Below, one piece after another: positions 15,043 to 23,142 of a DNA stretch of 26,027 nucleotides. Source of the stretch: Akkermansiaceae bacterium UBA5020 (GTDB taxonomy: Bacteria > Verrucomicrobiota > Verrucomicrobiia > Verrucomicrobiales > DEV007); assembly GCA_002396885.1 (NCBI GenBank), contig DGXY01000122.1, forward strand, positions 974-27,000. The letters are read 5' to 3'. Made by a program: the position numbers and the translations under genes. Position 1 is the stretch's first letter; each line of letters starts with the position of its first letter. Below the pieces are notes generated by a model. That model ran no database searches and was not told where the DNA came from. It saw nothing but the letters and a program-made list of their open reading frames with translations.

Positions 15043-16152
15043 ATGAAATCTACCTTAGCGACTCTCTCATTTTTGTTCCCTCTGTCCCTCCTTCCGGCCT
15101 TCGCGGATCACCCGACTCTCAGCCTTGAAGACGGGAGTCCCGGGCCAATCACGACGATCTCGGCGTCAACCTTGCCCGAGGGAACGCTGAGTGCCGCGTA
15201 TGTGAACCAGTTCATTTTCTTCGATGCCTTGTCCGACGCGGAGATCCTTCGTTATTCTGGCGGCGAGGATGTGGTCCATAGCACCGACCGGGTCATCAGC
15301 TCATCCCTCAACACGGCTTACGGTTTCAGCGACGACTTCACACTCGGCTTCTCGCTCCCCTACCTCTGGCGGACCAACATTCGGGAAGCCTCCGGCCATC
15401 ATCACGGCGGAGCGGCTGAAACGGACCATCACGAGGAACCCACGGCCAAGCATGGCGGAGAGGAGCACGGAGACGAGGACGCGGAGGAAGTCACCGCGGA
15501 GAAGCCGGCCTCGGTGGAAAGTGTCGGCGATTCGCACGGACTCGGTGATGCGACCCTCTACGGGCAATACCGCTTTCTCCACGACAAGGCGAACAACCGC
15601 CACGTCTCCCTCATTACCGGTCTCAAGATGCCGACCGGCGATACCGATGTCCTGACAAACTCCGGACTCCTGCTCGAGGCACATCACCAACCGGGCTCTG
15701 GCTCTTGGGATCCGCTTGTGGGCCTTGCCTTCACCCAGGGTCTCGGCCCATGGTCTTTCGATGCGAATGTGCTCTACACCTTCGCCAACGAGGGTAGTCA
15801 GGATTCGAATCTCGGGGATATCTTCAATTACAACGCGGCCGTGTCTTATCGTGTCCTCGGAGCTCGCGCCGATGGCGATCATCACCATTCGGAGGCGGCG
15901 CACGAACATCCCACCACCGTCGATCTGATCCTCGAGGCGAACGGAGACTGGCGCGACGAAGTCGTCGAAGGCGGTGACGTGGATGGCAACACCGGTGGAA
16001 ACGTCGTTTTCCTCTCCGGCGGCACCCGCCTCGCCTGGGGCCACAATTGGGCCGCGACCGTCTCGGTCGGCGCGCCGGTAATCGAGGATCTCAACGGAAT
16101 CCAGAGCGAACCGGTCATGCGCCTGCTCTTTGGCGTCTCGAAGGCGTTTTAA
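15043..16152 (+). CDS. His-rich outer-membrane beta-barrel protein (phenol MetA-like family)
   Basis: The 369-residue protein has a signal peptide (cleavage probably after PAFA, residue 21). Alternating beta-strand sequence follows, with the motifs YGFSDDFTLGFSLPYLW and GLKMPTGDTD, typical of the MetA-pathway phenol-degradation/transporter barrel family (PF13557, from memory). It ends in Phe (LLFGVSKAF), as outer-membrane barrels do. Two His-rich loops stand out: residues about 118-140 (GHHHGG, TDHHEE, KHGGEEHGDED) and about 279-291 (DGDHHHSEAAHEHP). These suggest binding of Zn, Ni, Co or Cu at the surface or periplasmic face. The start at 15043 begins the signal peptide; an upstream GTG at 15001 would add 14 residues before it. 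Confidence 0.8.
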   Translation: MKSTLATLSFLFPLSLLPAFADHPTLSLEDGSPGPITTISASTLPEGTLSAAYVNQFIFFDALSDAEILRYSGGEDVVHSTDRVISSSLNTAYGFSDDFTLGFSLPYLWRTNIREASGHHHGGAAETDHHEEPTAKHGGEEHGDEDAEEVTAEKPASVESVGDSHGLGDATLYGQYRFLHDKANNRHVSLITGLKMPTGDTDVLTNSGLLLEAHHQPGSGSWDPLVGLAFTQGLGPWSFDANVLYTFANEGSQDSNLGDIFNYNAAVSYRVLGARADGDHHHSEAAHEHPTTVDLILEANGDWRDEVVEGGDVDGNTGGNVVFLSGGTRLAWGHNWAATVSVGAPVIEDLNGIQSEPVMRLLFGVSKAF

Positions 16153-16169
16153 CCTGTCTGTCAGGATTC

Positions 16170-16504
16170 ATGAAACCGCACTCCGACCCGATCTGTTTTC
16201 TCATCGCGATCCTTTCCGTGGCGTCGGCTCCCATCGCCTTGACGGCGCAGGGCTACGAGAGCTTCGAGGCGCGCCAGTGCCATCCCATCGAGCTCGCGGG
16301 ATCGGTCCTGCTCGCGGTGAATTCGCCGAAGGGTTCGCTCGCGGTCTCGACGCTGCTTCGCACGCGGAGGTGACCACGATTCCGCTGATGGGCAATGACC
16401 CGACCTCCCTCGCGCTGAGCCCCGATCAGTCGAAGCTCTACGTCAGTTCCCTCCTTTTCGGAAACGGAACGACGACGTTGGTTCCCGATCGCGCCACTCG
16501 ATGA
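16170..16504 (+). pseudogene. Broken YVTN-type beta-propeller gene, N-terminal part
   Basis: An ATG at 16170 opens a signal-peptide-like start (ICFLIAILSVASAPIALTA), then YESFEARQCHPIELAG and SVLLAVNSPKGSLAVS. This resembles the first blade of secreted YVTN beta-propellers (HPIELTPDG, LLAVNSP..LSVF). The frame stops at 16373. The sense continues in another frame with HAEVTTIPLMGNDPTSLALS and PDQSKLYVSSLLFG, which is a second blade (P-SLALSPD--KLYV), ending at 16504. So at least one frameshift and probably deletions have broken the gene. It lies 17 nt after the barrel gene. Confidence 0.6.
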
Positions 16505-16688
16505 GGGCATCCGCTACGCCTGGACAGTCAATCTGGCGGGAGACACCTCGGCCTCCTTCGAAGGTGCCACCGGCGCGTGGTGCTGGGACGAGGATGGCAA
16601 CAACGGCACCACCATCGGTCACACCGAGGCGGCGATCTGGATCACCCCGTGTCGAAATGCGGCACCGTCTTTCCGGCGCAGCGGCTGA
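16482..16688 (+). pseudogene. Further broken fragment after the propeller remnant
   Basis: A third frame, open before 16482 and ending at a stop at 16686-16688, reads FPIAPLDEGIRYAWTVNLAG, then a Trp/Cys-rich piece (GATGAWCWDEDGNNG) and TEAAIWITPC. It has no start codon of its own and the composition looks coding. It may be the displaced C-terminal part of the same propeller gene or of another secreted protein; I cannot name it. Confidence 0.45.
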
Positions 16689-16737
16689 AGATCACGAGGA
16701 AGTGACCTCACCGAATCGGCTTTACCAAGTTTCAGGT

Positions 16738-17334
16738 TCACCCAAACCGGCTCGGCACAAACACCCACTGCATCCCTGCGGCCTCGGCGGCCTCAATCCC
16801 GGGTTTTCCGTCTTCGAAGACAAGGCAATCGGCCGGATCGACGCCCATGCGTTCCGCGGCGAGGAGAAACATGTCGGGCGCCGGCTTGCCCCGCTTCACA
16901 TCGGCGGGCGTGATGACGATGTCAAAAAGCGGGGCCAGGCCCGCCACCTCCAGCGAAGGCGCGACGAGGGAAAGATCGCTGCCGGAGGCGACCGAGATCT
17001 TCCGCCCTTCCTCGTGATAGCGTTTCGCGAGGGCCGCGACGGCGGGAACCGGAGCGAGGTCGGCGAGGTGGCGTGAATACCATTCCGCCTTGAATTCGTG
17101 GATCGAATCAGGGTCGAGCGAGACGCCGTAGCGGGTGTTCAGCTCCATCACGGTGATGCGGTCGGGCACGCCGGCGTTGGCGTAAAACTCATCCTCGGTC
17201 CAGTGCCAGGGGGCCCCGTGATGGAGGAAACTCGCCATCCAAGCCCGGAAATGCAGGGGCATGGAATCCACGAGGGTGCCGTCGCAATCGAAGATGTAAC
17301 CGCCGAATTCGCGGTCGGGCAGCTCGAGGATCAT
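16738..17334 (-). CDS. HAD-superfamily hydrolase, beta-phosphoglucomutase-like
   Basis: This 198-residue cytoplasmic enzyme has the HAD motifs in order: I, D16-C-D18-G-T-L-V-D-S; II, S117 in SVASGSD; III, K150 in KRGKPAPD; and IV, E174-D175 in VFEDGKPGIEAA. The cap domain (about 25-95) is the small helical type of beta-phosphoglucomutase and related sugar-phosphate phosphatases. D18 as the acid/base and the G-x-K-P-A-P-D sequence support a phosphosugar substrate, though the exact one is unclear. The ATG at 17334 is chosen. The frame is open much further upstream, but that part overlaps the membrane coiled-coil gene and looks non-coding. The gene starts 8 nt after that upstream gene, so the two are likely cotranscribed. 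Confidence 0.87.
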   Translation of the reverse strand: MILELPDREFGGYIFDCDGTLVDSMPLHFRAWMASFLHHGAPWHWTEDEFYANAGVPDRITVMELNTRYGVSLDPDSIHEFKAEWYSRHLADLAPVPAVAALAKRYHEEGRKISVASGSDLSLVAPSLEVAGLAPLFDIVITPADVKRGKPAPDMFLLAAERMGVDPADCLVFEDGKPGIEAAEAAGMQWVFVPSRFG

Positions 17335-17342
17335 CGCGAAAC

Positions 17343-17861
17343 TCAGGCCTGGGAAGCGGAAGAAGACCTCCGGTGGCTCGACTCGGCGGGCAGGGCCTCG
17401 ATCACCTCGGCCTCGACCGAAGAACCGCCGCGGGAAAAAAAGCGTTTGAAAAGGCGGCGCGGCAGGCTCTTGCCCGATTCCTCGGTCTCGATCTCGGTGA
17501 GGGCGCCTTCCTTGGCCTTTTCCCAGGCTTGGGCAAAGCCCGGGGCGCCCAGCACCATTGCCTTCTCGGCGCGGGCGTAGATCTCGAGTTCGCGCTCGAG
17601 GGCGGTGGTGTCGTTCTGGACCCGGCCCGAGTTGATCTTGATGCGCATGTTCTCGTTCTCCAGCTTCAGCGCGTCGAGCTTGCCCTTCATTTCGGACATC
17701 TTTTCGGCCTCGATCTCGAGCTTGTCGCTGAGATGGCCCTTGAGACGCTTCAGTTCCCCCTTGGTCTTCCAATGGGCGACGATTGAGAGGACACAAAAGG
17801 TGAACCCGAGGACAAAACCCCAGAAGAACCAGTTCGTTACGATAGCTTTGACCGTTTCCAT
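17343..17861 (-). CDS. Membrane-anchored coiled-coil protein
   Basis: The 172-residue protein has one N-terminal transmembrane helix (about 8-30, NWFFWGFVLGFTFCVLSIV), a charged coiled coil (about 33-76, rich in Lys/Glu/Leu) and then a conserved-looking block ELEIYARAEKAM with GAPGFAQAWEKAKEG (about 90-118). A basic Arg/Phe patch and a Ser-rich tail follow. I have a weak memory of similar LEIYxRAxKAM-APGFAxAWExAK proteins of unknown function. The topology is probably N-out with a cytoplasmic coiled coil. It lies directly before the HAD gene on the same strand. Confidence 0.75.
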   Translation of the reverse strand: METVKAIVTNWFFWGFVLGFTFCVLSIVAHWKTKGELKRLKGHLSDKLEIEAEKMSEMKGKLDALKLENENMRIKINSGRVQNDTTALERELEIYARAEKAMVLGAPGFAQAWEKAKEGALTEIETEESGKSLPRRLFKRFFSRGGSSVEAEVIEALPAESSHRRSSSASQA

Positions 17862-17874
17862 GCTTCCGGGATGA

Positions 17875-17965
17875 TACGAGCGGATTGCGGACCTGTAAAC
17901 CGGCGATGCGGGGGGCGGCCTCGTGCCGCAGCCGAATGCCGCCGGCAGGGATGTCGGCGCTCCCA
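17875..17965. repeat. GC-rich palindromic segment, possible dispersed repeat
   Basis: The gap between the divergent coiled-coil and helicase genes holds a hairpin (GCGGC-ctcgt-GCCGC, 17915-17929) and a palindrome (TGCCG-c-CGGCA, 17937-17947). Read on the minus strand, this block resembles intergenic repeats that occur in many copies in Verrucomicrobia and Planctomycetes and that are often mis-annotated as small proteins. Only one copy is seen here and the resemblance is from memory. Confidence 0.3.
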
Positions 17966-18049
17966 AACCGACTTCCGACCGTGCCCCGCGCCTCGTGAAG
18001 CTCTTCCTTGCACTTCTCCCGATCGTGACCAGCGTATCCTTCTCCGGGA

Positions 18050-20599
18050 ATGCACGGTGGAATGGACAGAGCCTTCGAGGGATTCGGGACCGGTCTGCGC
18101 TTGCCGGATCTCTGGCAGCGCGAGGCCATCGCCGCGCTCGCGGGGGGGGAGGATGTGATCGTCTCGGCGCCGACCGGGGCGGGAAAGACTTTCATCTTTG
18201 AAAGCCTCGTGACGGGGCGTCGGTTCCCCACCAAGGGTGGTCAGGTTGTCTACACCGTGCCGACGCGCGCCCTCGCCAACGAGAAGTGGCGCGAGTGGAA
18301 GCGGCTCGGTTGGAAGGTGGGCATCGCCACAGGCGACCTCGCCGAGGATCCCGGGGCACCCGTCCTCGTGGCGACGCTCGAGACCCAGCGCGAGCGTTTT
18401 CTCGCGGGCGAGGGGCCGCAATTACTCGTGATCGACGAGTATCAGATGATCGGCGACCGCCAGCGGGGGCTGAATTACGAACTTGCCGTGGCGCTGGCCC
18501 CGGCGACGACGCGGCTCCTCCTCCTGAGCGGCAGTGTCGCGAATCCCGGCGAGGTCGCGGCCTGGCTGCGCCGCCTCGGTCGCCGGGTGCGGGTCGTCGA
18601 GACGGCGGAGCGTCCCGTGCCGCTCGACGAGGTGCCGGTGGAGGGGCTGCCGCGCTCCGCTCCCCCGAAATACTCGAATTTCTGGCACCGTCTCGCCCTC
18701 GGGGTGCTGCTCTCGCAGGCGGGTCCGCTTCTCATTTTCGCCCCGCATCGTCGCAGCGCGGAAAAGATCGCGAAGAAGATCGCCGAGGTCCTGCCCGACG
18801 ACGATCCCGTGCGGCTGGGAGAGAAACGGCTCGAGCAGGCCTGCTCGCCCGAGCTCGGGAAGCTGCTGCGCAAGCGGGTCGCCTTTCACCACAGCGGGCT
18901 CACCTACGTGGAACGCGCCGCGATCATCGAGCCGCTCGCGAAGGCGGGGCAATTGCGTGTCATCGTCGCGACGATGGGGTTGGCGGCCGGGATCAACTTT
19001 TCGGTGCGGTCCGTTTTCGTCGCGGGCACGAGCTATCAGGACGGCCCCTACGAACGCGACGTGAGTCCCGACGAGCTCCTGCAGATGTTCGGTCGAGCGG
19101 GACGGCGCGGACTCGACGAGACGGGTTTCATTGTCTGGGGGCGCGACAGTGCGCGTCTTGCCGATGCTCGACCCATGCATCTGCGCCGTCACAACGAGCT
19201 CGACTGGCCCACCCTGATCCGGCGGATGGATCTCGCCGCCCGGCAGGGACAGGCACCGCTCGCCGCCGCGCGCGAGCTGCGCGACCGCCTTTTCTCCGTG
19301 CAGACGCTGCCGCTGGGGTTCCGTCCCGGTGGCGCGCCCGATGGCGCCGAGGCAGGAAGCTCCGCTGGGGGAGGGACGGGACTTTTCGACCTCAAGCCCT
19401 TCCGCCACGAGATCCTCAATGGCGAGGGCATCTGGGAAGCCCGCCGCACCGATCGCGAGGAAACGGCGACGCTCGGCGAAGCCTTCGTCTGGAGCGGGGA
19501 CCGTTGGCGATCCGCCGAGAGCGATCCGGAGCGGGTGAGCCTCCTTTTGCCGGCAGGGACGCGCCTGGCGCGGCTCGACGGGAAGGGGAGCGGTCTGCGG
19601 CGCTATGGACTCGAGATCGCGGTGGCGACGGCGGCAGGGGAAGGCGGTTATCTTCTGACGCAGACGGCGCGTCGTCTCGCGGGCGAGGCCTCGCGAGGGG
19701 AGCGCTATTCCTTCGACGAGGCGGCGCACCTGCTCCCGGATCTCTTTCGCGATCATCTCGCTCCGGCCCGGGTGACGGGGCTGGTGGACCGGGGCAAAAG
19801 CCTCGCTCTGCTCGCCGACTTCGGGATGGCTCCGCTCGAGGTCTATCGCGACGATGCCGGACGCGCCCTCGTCGATCCGCCTTCGCGCCGGGTCGAGCTC
19901 GAGGCCGAGACTCATTTCACTGACAAGGACTCGGGCGATTCCTTCGAGCCGGTGCCGGGCAGTCCCGCCCATATCTGGAGAAAACTCGGTCTGATCGATA
20001 AGGACGGTCGGCCCACGCCGCGCGGCACGATTTTCAGCCTGTTTCAAGGCGGCGAGGGCTTGGCGATCGCGGCGGCGCTGGAGGATGCCTCCTACCCGGT
20101 CGAGGAAATTGTCGTCCACCTCGCCAACCTGCGGGCGGGCCATCGCTTCGACCTCGACGCCATCCCGGGGATCGAGACACTGATCGACCTCGGTGGGAGC
20201 GAGCGCCTCGCCGCCGCCTGTCGCCGGGCCTACGGTCCGGTGGATTACGAGGGTTATCTGGCGCTCGGCCTGACGCCCCATTATGGCGAGGGTGCGGCCG
20301 AGGTGATCGGTCTGCTCACCGTGGGAAAACTCGCGACTTTGACCGGGCGAGGCCTGCCGCTCGATTTCGGACCGGGTGACGTCGAGCGCGCCCTCGTCGA
20401 GTGGCTCAGCCTGCTGCGGCATCTCCGCAACGCGCCCGATCTCGACGTCGCCTCCGCCCGCTGGCGCGCGCTGAAAGCGGCCGCCCAGGTCGAGCTCGCC
20501 CGCCACGGCCGCCGCGCCCCCCTTGCCGACCTCCCGGAATTGCCGGTCACTGTCCTGCAGCGCCCGACCCGGCACGGGATTGCCTACGCGGGGCTGTGA
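18050..20599 (+). CDS. Ski2-like superfamily 2 helicase with DEYQ box
   Basis: The 849-residue protein has two RecA-like domains with SF2 motifs: I, APTGAGKT (40-47); Ia, VPTRALANEK; II, D129-E-Y-Q132; III, LSGSVANP; V, ATMGLAAGINFS (about 307-318); and VI, QMFGRAGRRG (about 344-353). ATP-driven unwinding or remodelling of RNA or DNA is expected. Motif II is DEYQ where most relatives have DExH or DEAD, which may tune ATP coupling. Residues from about 430 to 849 contain no domain I can name. They include ETHFTDKDSGDSF and an Ala/Leu-rich end, where Ski2 proteins normally carry winged-helix and ratchet domains. The ATG at 18050 and another at 18062 are both possible. The YlbF-family gene follows in the same direction after 23 nt. 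Confidence 0.88.
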   Translation: MHGGMDRAFEGFGTGLRLPDLWQREAIAALAGGEDVIVSAPTGAGKTFIFESLVTGRRFPTKGGQVVYTVPTRALANEKWREWKRLGWKVGIATGDLAEDPGAPVLVATLETQRERFLAGEGPQLLVIDEYQMIGDRQRGLNYELAVALAPATTRLLLLSGSVANPGEVAAWLRRLGRRVRVVETAERPVPLDEVPVEGLPRSAPPKYSNFWHRLALGVLLSQAGPLLIFAPHRRSAEKIAKKIAEVLPDDDPVRLGEKRLEQACSPELGKLLRKRVAFHHSGLTYVERAAIIEPLAKAGQLRVIVATMGLAAGINFSVRSVFVAGTSYQDGPYERDVSPDELLQMFGRAGRRGLDETGFIVWGRDSARLADARPMHLRRHNELDWPTLIRRMDLAARQGQAPLAAARELRDRLFSVQTLPLGFRPGGAPDGAEAGSSAGGGTGLFDLKPFRHEILNGEGIWEARRTDREETATLGEAFVWSGDRWRSAESDPERVSLLLPAGTRLARLDGKGSGLRRYGLEIAVATAAGEGGYLLTQTARRLAGEASRGERYSFDEAAHLLPDLFRDHLAPARVTGLVDRGKSLALLADFGMAPLEVYRDDAGRALVDPPSRRVELEAETHFTDKDSGDSFEPVPGSPAHIWRKLGLIDKDGRPTPRGTIFSLFQGGEGLAIAAALEDASYPVEEIVVHLANLRAGHRFDLDAIPGIETLIDLGGSERLAAACRRAYGPVDYEGYLALGLTPHYGEGAAEVIGLLTVGKLATLTGRGLPLDFGPGDVERALVEWLSLLRHLRNAPDLDVASARWRALKAAAQVELARHGRRAPLADLPELPVTVLQRPTRHGIAYAGL

Positions 20600-20622
20600 T
20601 TCCGCGGTTGTGCTCGGAGGAA

Positions 20623-21051
20623 ATGGCGCGACAATTCCGGATGGAAACCCTGTCCCCCAACTCTGCCATCCTCGACAAAACCCGCGAGCTTTGCACGCTC
20701 ATCCTCCAGTCGGGGGAGTATCGGGATAACGTTTCGAAGATCGATGCGTTCTTCAACGACAAGGCCGCCCAGTCGGCCTACCGCAATTTCTCGAAGCTCG
20801 GTGAGAGCCTCCATCAGAAGCAGCACGCTGGCGAACTGACCCAAGCCGACATCGAAGGCTACGACAAGGAAATGGCCGCCCTCCGCAGCAATCCCGTCAC
20901 GGCCGCGTTCATGGACGCCGAGGAGACTCTCAACGGCATCGTCAGCCAGGTCTCCAAGCTCGTCGGCAAGGCGCTCGAACTGGGCCGCCTCCCCGAGCCC
21001 GAAGAACTCAGCGACGGCTGCTGCAACAGCGGCGGCTGCGGCTGCAACTGA
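20623..21051 (+). CDS. YlbF-family protein with Cys-rich C terminus
   Basis: The 142-residue all-helical protein matches the YlbF/YmcA (Com_YlbF) family: SAILDKTRELCTLILQSGEY, a central F--L-ESLHQKQHAGELT, and NPVTAAFMDAEETLNGIVSQ. In Bacillus the YlbF-YmcA-YaaT complex binds Fe-S clusters and helps control RNA maturation and development. The tail D-G-C133-C134-N-S-G-G-C139-G-C141-N could supply cluster or metal ligands. GGAGG at 20616-20620 is only 2 nt from the ATG at 20623 and 20 nt from an alternative ATG at 20641, so the start is uncertain by six residues. It lies downstream of a helicase, which suggests RNA metabolism (inference), and converges with bioA after 36 nt. Confidence 0.82.
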   Translation: MARQFRMETLSPNSAILDKTRELCTLILQSGEYRDNVSKIDAFFNDKAAQSAYRNFSKLGESLHQKQHAGELTQADIEGYDKEMAALRSNPVTAAFMDAEETLNGIVSQVSKLVGKALELGRLPEPEELSDGCCNSGGCGCN

Positions 21052-21087
21052 GCAGGGGCCAACACGATTCTTTGTTGAAACGGCGAC

Positions 21088-22401
21088 TTACCCCTCCCTA
21101 GTCGCCACTTCGAGGGCGTGGACCGCTTCGCGGATCTGATCTTCGTTGACGCAGAGCGGCGGCATCAGCGTAAGGGTGTCGCGGATCGGCCGGGTCAGCA
21201 GTCCGTGAGCTCGCGCCCGTCGGCAAATTTTGGCACCGTTTTCCTCCCGCCAATCGGGCGCGATGCCCGTCGTCGGATCGATGAGGTCGATCCCCGCAAT
21301 CAGTCCGAGCTGCCTCACTTGGCCAAAGGCCGGGGTGCGCTCGGCGGCCTCCTGCAGGGCGGTGGCAAAGGCCTCGATCTTGCCGGGCAGGGTCTCGAGG
21401 ACGCGCTCCTCCTCGAAGACGCGCAGATTCGCGAGCGCGGCGGCACAGCCGAGGGCGTTGGCGCAGTAGCTGTGTCCGTAGAAAAAGGTCTTCTGCTCTT
21501 CGTAGAGGCCGAGGAACGCCTCGAAGACCCGCTCGGTCGTGAGCGTCGCCGCGAGCGGCAAATATCCGCCGGTGAGCCCCTTGGCGAGACAGAGGAAATC
21601 GGGCACGACGCCCTCGTGTTCGCAGGCAAACAGTTTCCCGGTGCGACCGAAGCCGGTCATGACCTCGTCGAGGATCAGAAAAGTGCCGTGCCGATCGCAC
21701 CACTCCCGGATTCGCCTCAGCATCCCGACGGGCCAGAGGCGCATCCCCGCCGCCCCCTGGATGAGAGGCTCGAGGATCACCGCATTGATCCCGGCGGCTT
21801 CTTCCGGAGAAAGGGCCTCGAGGGCCTCGATGGAGGGAAGTCGCGCCACCTCGTAGCCGGTCGAGGCGAAGAGCCCGTGAAAGGCGGGAATCCCTCCGAG
21901 CGAGGCGGCCCCGACCGTGTCGCCGTGATAGGCACCGTCGAAGGCGACGAAACGGCGTCGACCCGGCTCGCCTGATCGCTCGCGGTATTGCGCGGCCATG
22001 CGACAGGCGCATTCGATCGCAGTCGAGCCATCATCGGTGAAAAAGACGCGGGTGAGCGAGTCGCCCGGTGCGACCTCGACGAGTTTGGCGGCGAGACGGA
22101 TCGCGGGCTCGTTGGCGAAGCCGAGGGCCGAGCAGTGGGCGAGGCGGTCGAGCTGATCGCGGATCGCAGCGTCGATCACCGGATGGCGATGGCCGTGGAG
22201 ATTCGTCCAGATCGAGCTGTTGCCGTCGAGGTAACGGGTGCCTTCGGAATCGAAGAGATAGGGTCCCGAACCCGAGATGATCACGAGCGGATCGACCTCC
22301 GAGGCGCACCAATCCCGCATCTGCGTGAAGGGGTGCCAGAAGTGCTCGTGATCGAGGCGGCGGAGATCGCCGGAAGTCAGGGGCGGGAGGAAAGAGGACA
22401 C
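21088..22401 (-). CDS. bioA: Adenosylmethionine-8-amino-7-oxononanoate aminotransferase
   Basis: BioA makes 7,8-diaminononanoate from KAPA using S-adenosylmethionine as amino donor, a late step of biotin synthesis. The 437-residue protein has the BioA hallmark FWHPFTQM (21-28), the SSIWTNLHGHRHP strand, the PLP-binding region FDGAYHGDTVGA, D245 (LILDEVMTGFGRTG) and Schiff-base Lys K274 (CLAKGLTGGYLPLAA). The length is normal for the family. No ATG precedes FWHPF, so a GTG at 22401 is taken as the start. The same frame stays open for a further 680 nt upstream, but that is the antisense of the sigma operon. No other biotin gene is in view. The 140-nt gap to the divergent sigma gene should hold both promoters. 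Confidence 0.92.
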   Translation of the reverse strand: MSSFLPPLTSGDLRRLDHEHFWHPFTQMRDWCASEVDPLVIISGSGPYLFDSEGTRYLDGNSSIWTNLHGHRHPVIDAAIRDQLDRLAHCSALGFANEPAIRLAAKLVEVAPGDSLTRVFFTDDGSTAIECACRMAAQYRERSGEPGRRRFVAFDGAYHGDTVGAASLGGIPAFHGLFASTGYEVARLPSIEALEALSPEEAAGINAVILEPLIQGAAGMRLWPVGMLRRIREWCDRHGTFLILDEVMTGFGRTGKLFACEHEGVVPDFLCLAKGLTGGYLPLAATLTTERVFEAFLGLYEEQKTFFYGHSYCANALGCAAALANLRVFEEERVLETLPGKIEAFATALQEAAERTPAFGQVRQLGLIAGIDLIDPTTGIAPDWREENGAKICRRARAHGLLTRPIRDTLTLMPPLCVNEDQIREAVHALEVATREG

Positions 22402-22487
22402 CGGGGGTGAGGAAAAGGGTTCCCGTGACTCTAAGAGCGGCCTCGGGGCCGTCAAACAGTCTCTCCGGCGCGGAAATTGCGGGCGAT

Positions 22488-22515
22488 TGTAACCGGTGGG
22501 AGGAAACGGTCGTCT
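22488..22515 (+). promoter_or_regulatory. ECF-type promoter of the sigma operon
   Basis: TGTAACC (22488-22494), a 16-nt spacer and CGTCT (22511-22515) match the AAC / CGTC pattern recognised by many ECF sigma factors (as in Bacillus SigX/SigW promoters). With a start site near 22522 the leader before the ATG at 22543 is about 20 nt. I found no second TGTAACC-N16-CGTC in an intergenic position here, which points to autoregulation. Confidence 0.6.
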
Positions 22516-22542
22516 CTTCCCGCGGAGAGCAGCTTGCTCATC

Positions 22543-23142
22543 ATGTTTTTTTTCGATACAAGCCGGGCGACGCGGAAGGTGGAGACCGAAATACCAGAGT
22601 CCGAATGGGTGGCCCGGGCGGTGAAGGGAGACGAAGACGCCTTCGTCCACTTGGCCATGTCCTATCGTCCCCGCCTCTGGGCGACGGCCTCCCGCTTCGC
22701 CCGTTCGCGGCCCGAGCTCGAGGACCTCGTCCAGGACCTGCTTTTGAAGCTCTGGCGAGGGCTCCCGGGCTACCGCAGCGCCGCACCCTTCGAACATTGG
22801 GTGATGACCGTGGCGGTGCGCGGCTGCTACGATTTCCTGCGGTCGAATCGCCGTCGTCGCGAGAGCGAGACCCTCGTCGATCCGACCGAACGCCGCGAGG
22901 ACCGCGATCCGGGCGACGAGCGCGCCCGCTCCCGCCGCGAGGCCTGGGAAACCGTCTCGCTCCTCCTCGAGCGGCTCGAGCCGAAGGATCGCCTCGTCAT
23001 CACTCTCCTCGATCTTGAGGAACGCGGGGTGCGCGAGACCGCCGCCCTCATCGGCTGGACCGAAAGCAACGTCAAGGTCAGGGCCCACCGCGCCCGGAAG
23101 AAAATGCGGGAATTCCTCTCCGAGCTCGGACTCGAACCATGA
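22543..23142 (+). CDS. ECF-family RNA polymerase sigma factor
   Basis: The 199-residue protein has sigma region 2 at about 35-100 (LEDLVQDLLLKLWRGLPGYR for core binding and -10 recognition, then FEHWVMTVAVRGCYDFLR) and region 4 at about 140-190 (LEPKDRLVITLLDLEE, then the helix-turn-helix ETAALIGWTESNVKVRAHRA). There is no region 3 or C-terminal extension. An Arg/Glu-rich linker (about 102-135) separates the domains. The ATG at 22543 is chosen because it lies just after the ECF promoter; the frame is open from 22477 but that would include the promoter. The next gene overlaps by 4 nt (ATGA), so translation is coupled. The downstream membrane proteins are the likely regulators. Confidence 0.9.
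   Translation: MFFFDTSRATRKVETEIPESEWVARAVKGDEDAFVHLAMSYRPRLWATASRFARSRPELEDLVQDLLLKLWRGLPGYRSAAPFEHWVMTVAVRGCYDFLRSNRRRRESETLVDPTERREDRDPGDERARSRREAWETVSLLLERLEPKDRLVITLLDLEERGVRETAALIGWTESNVKVRAHRARKKMREFLSELGLEP

Noticed and set aside
17295..17325. Second TGTAACC ECF-promoter-like site
   Set aside because: It lies inside the HAD gene, and the following CGG is at the wrong spacing with no CGTC.
17335..18234. N-terminal extension of the HAD hydrolase (498-residue frame)
   Set aside because: It overlaps the membrane coiled-coil gene in another frame. HAD enzymes of this type start shortly before the DxDGT motif.
18422..20575. 717-codon open frame on the minus strand
   Set aside because: It is antisense to the helicase gene, which carries all SF2 motifs. 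The antisense product has no recognisable domain.
22402..23088. N-terminal extension of bioA
   Set aside because: The frame is open, but this part is antisense to the sigma gene, and BioA proteins begin just before FWHPFTQM.
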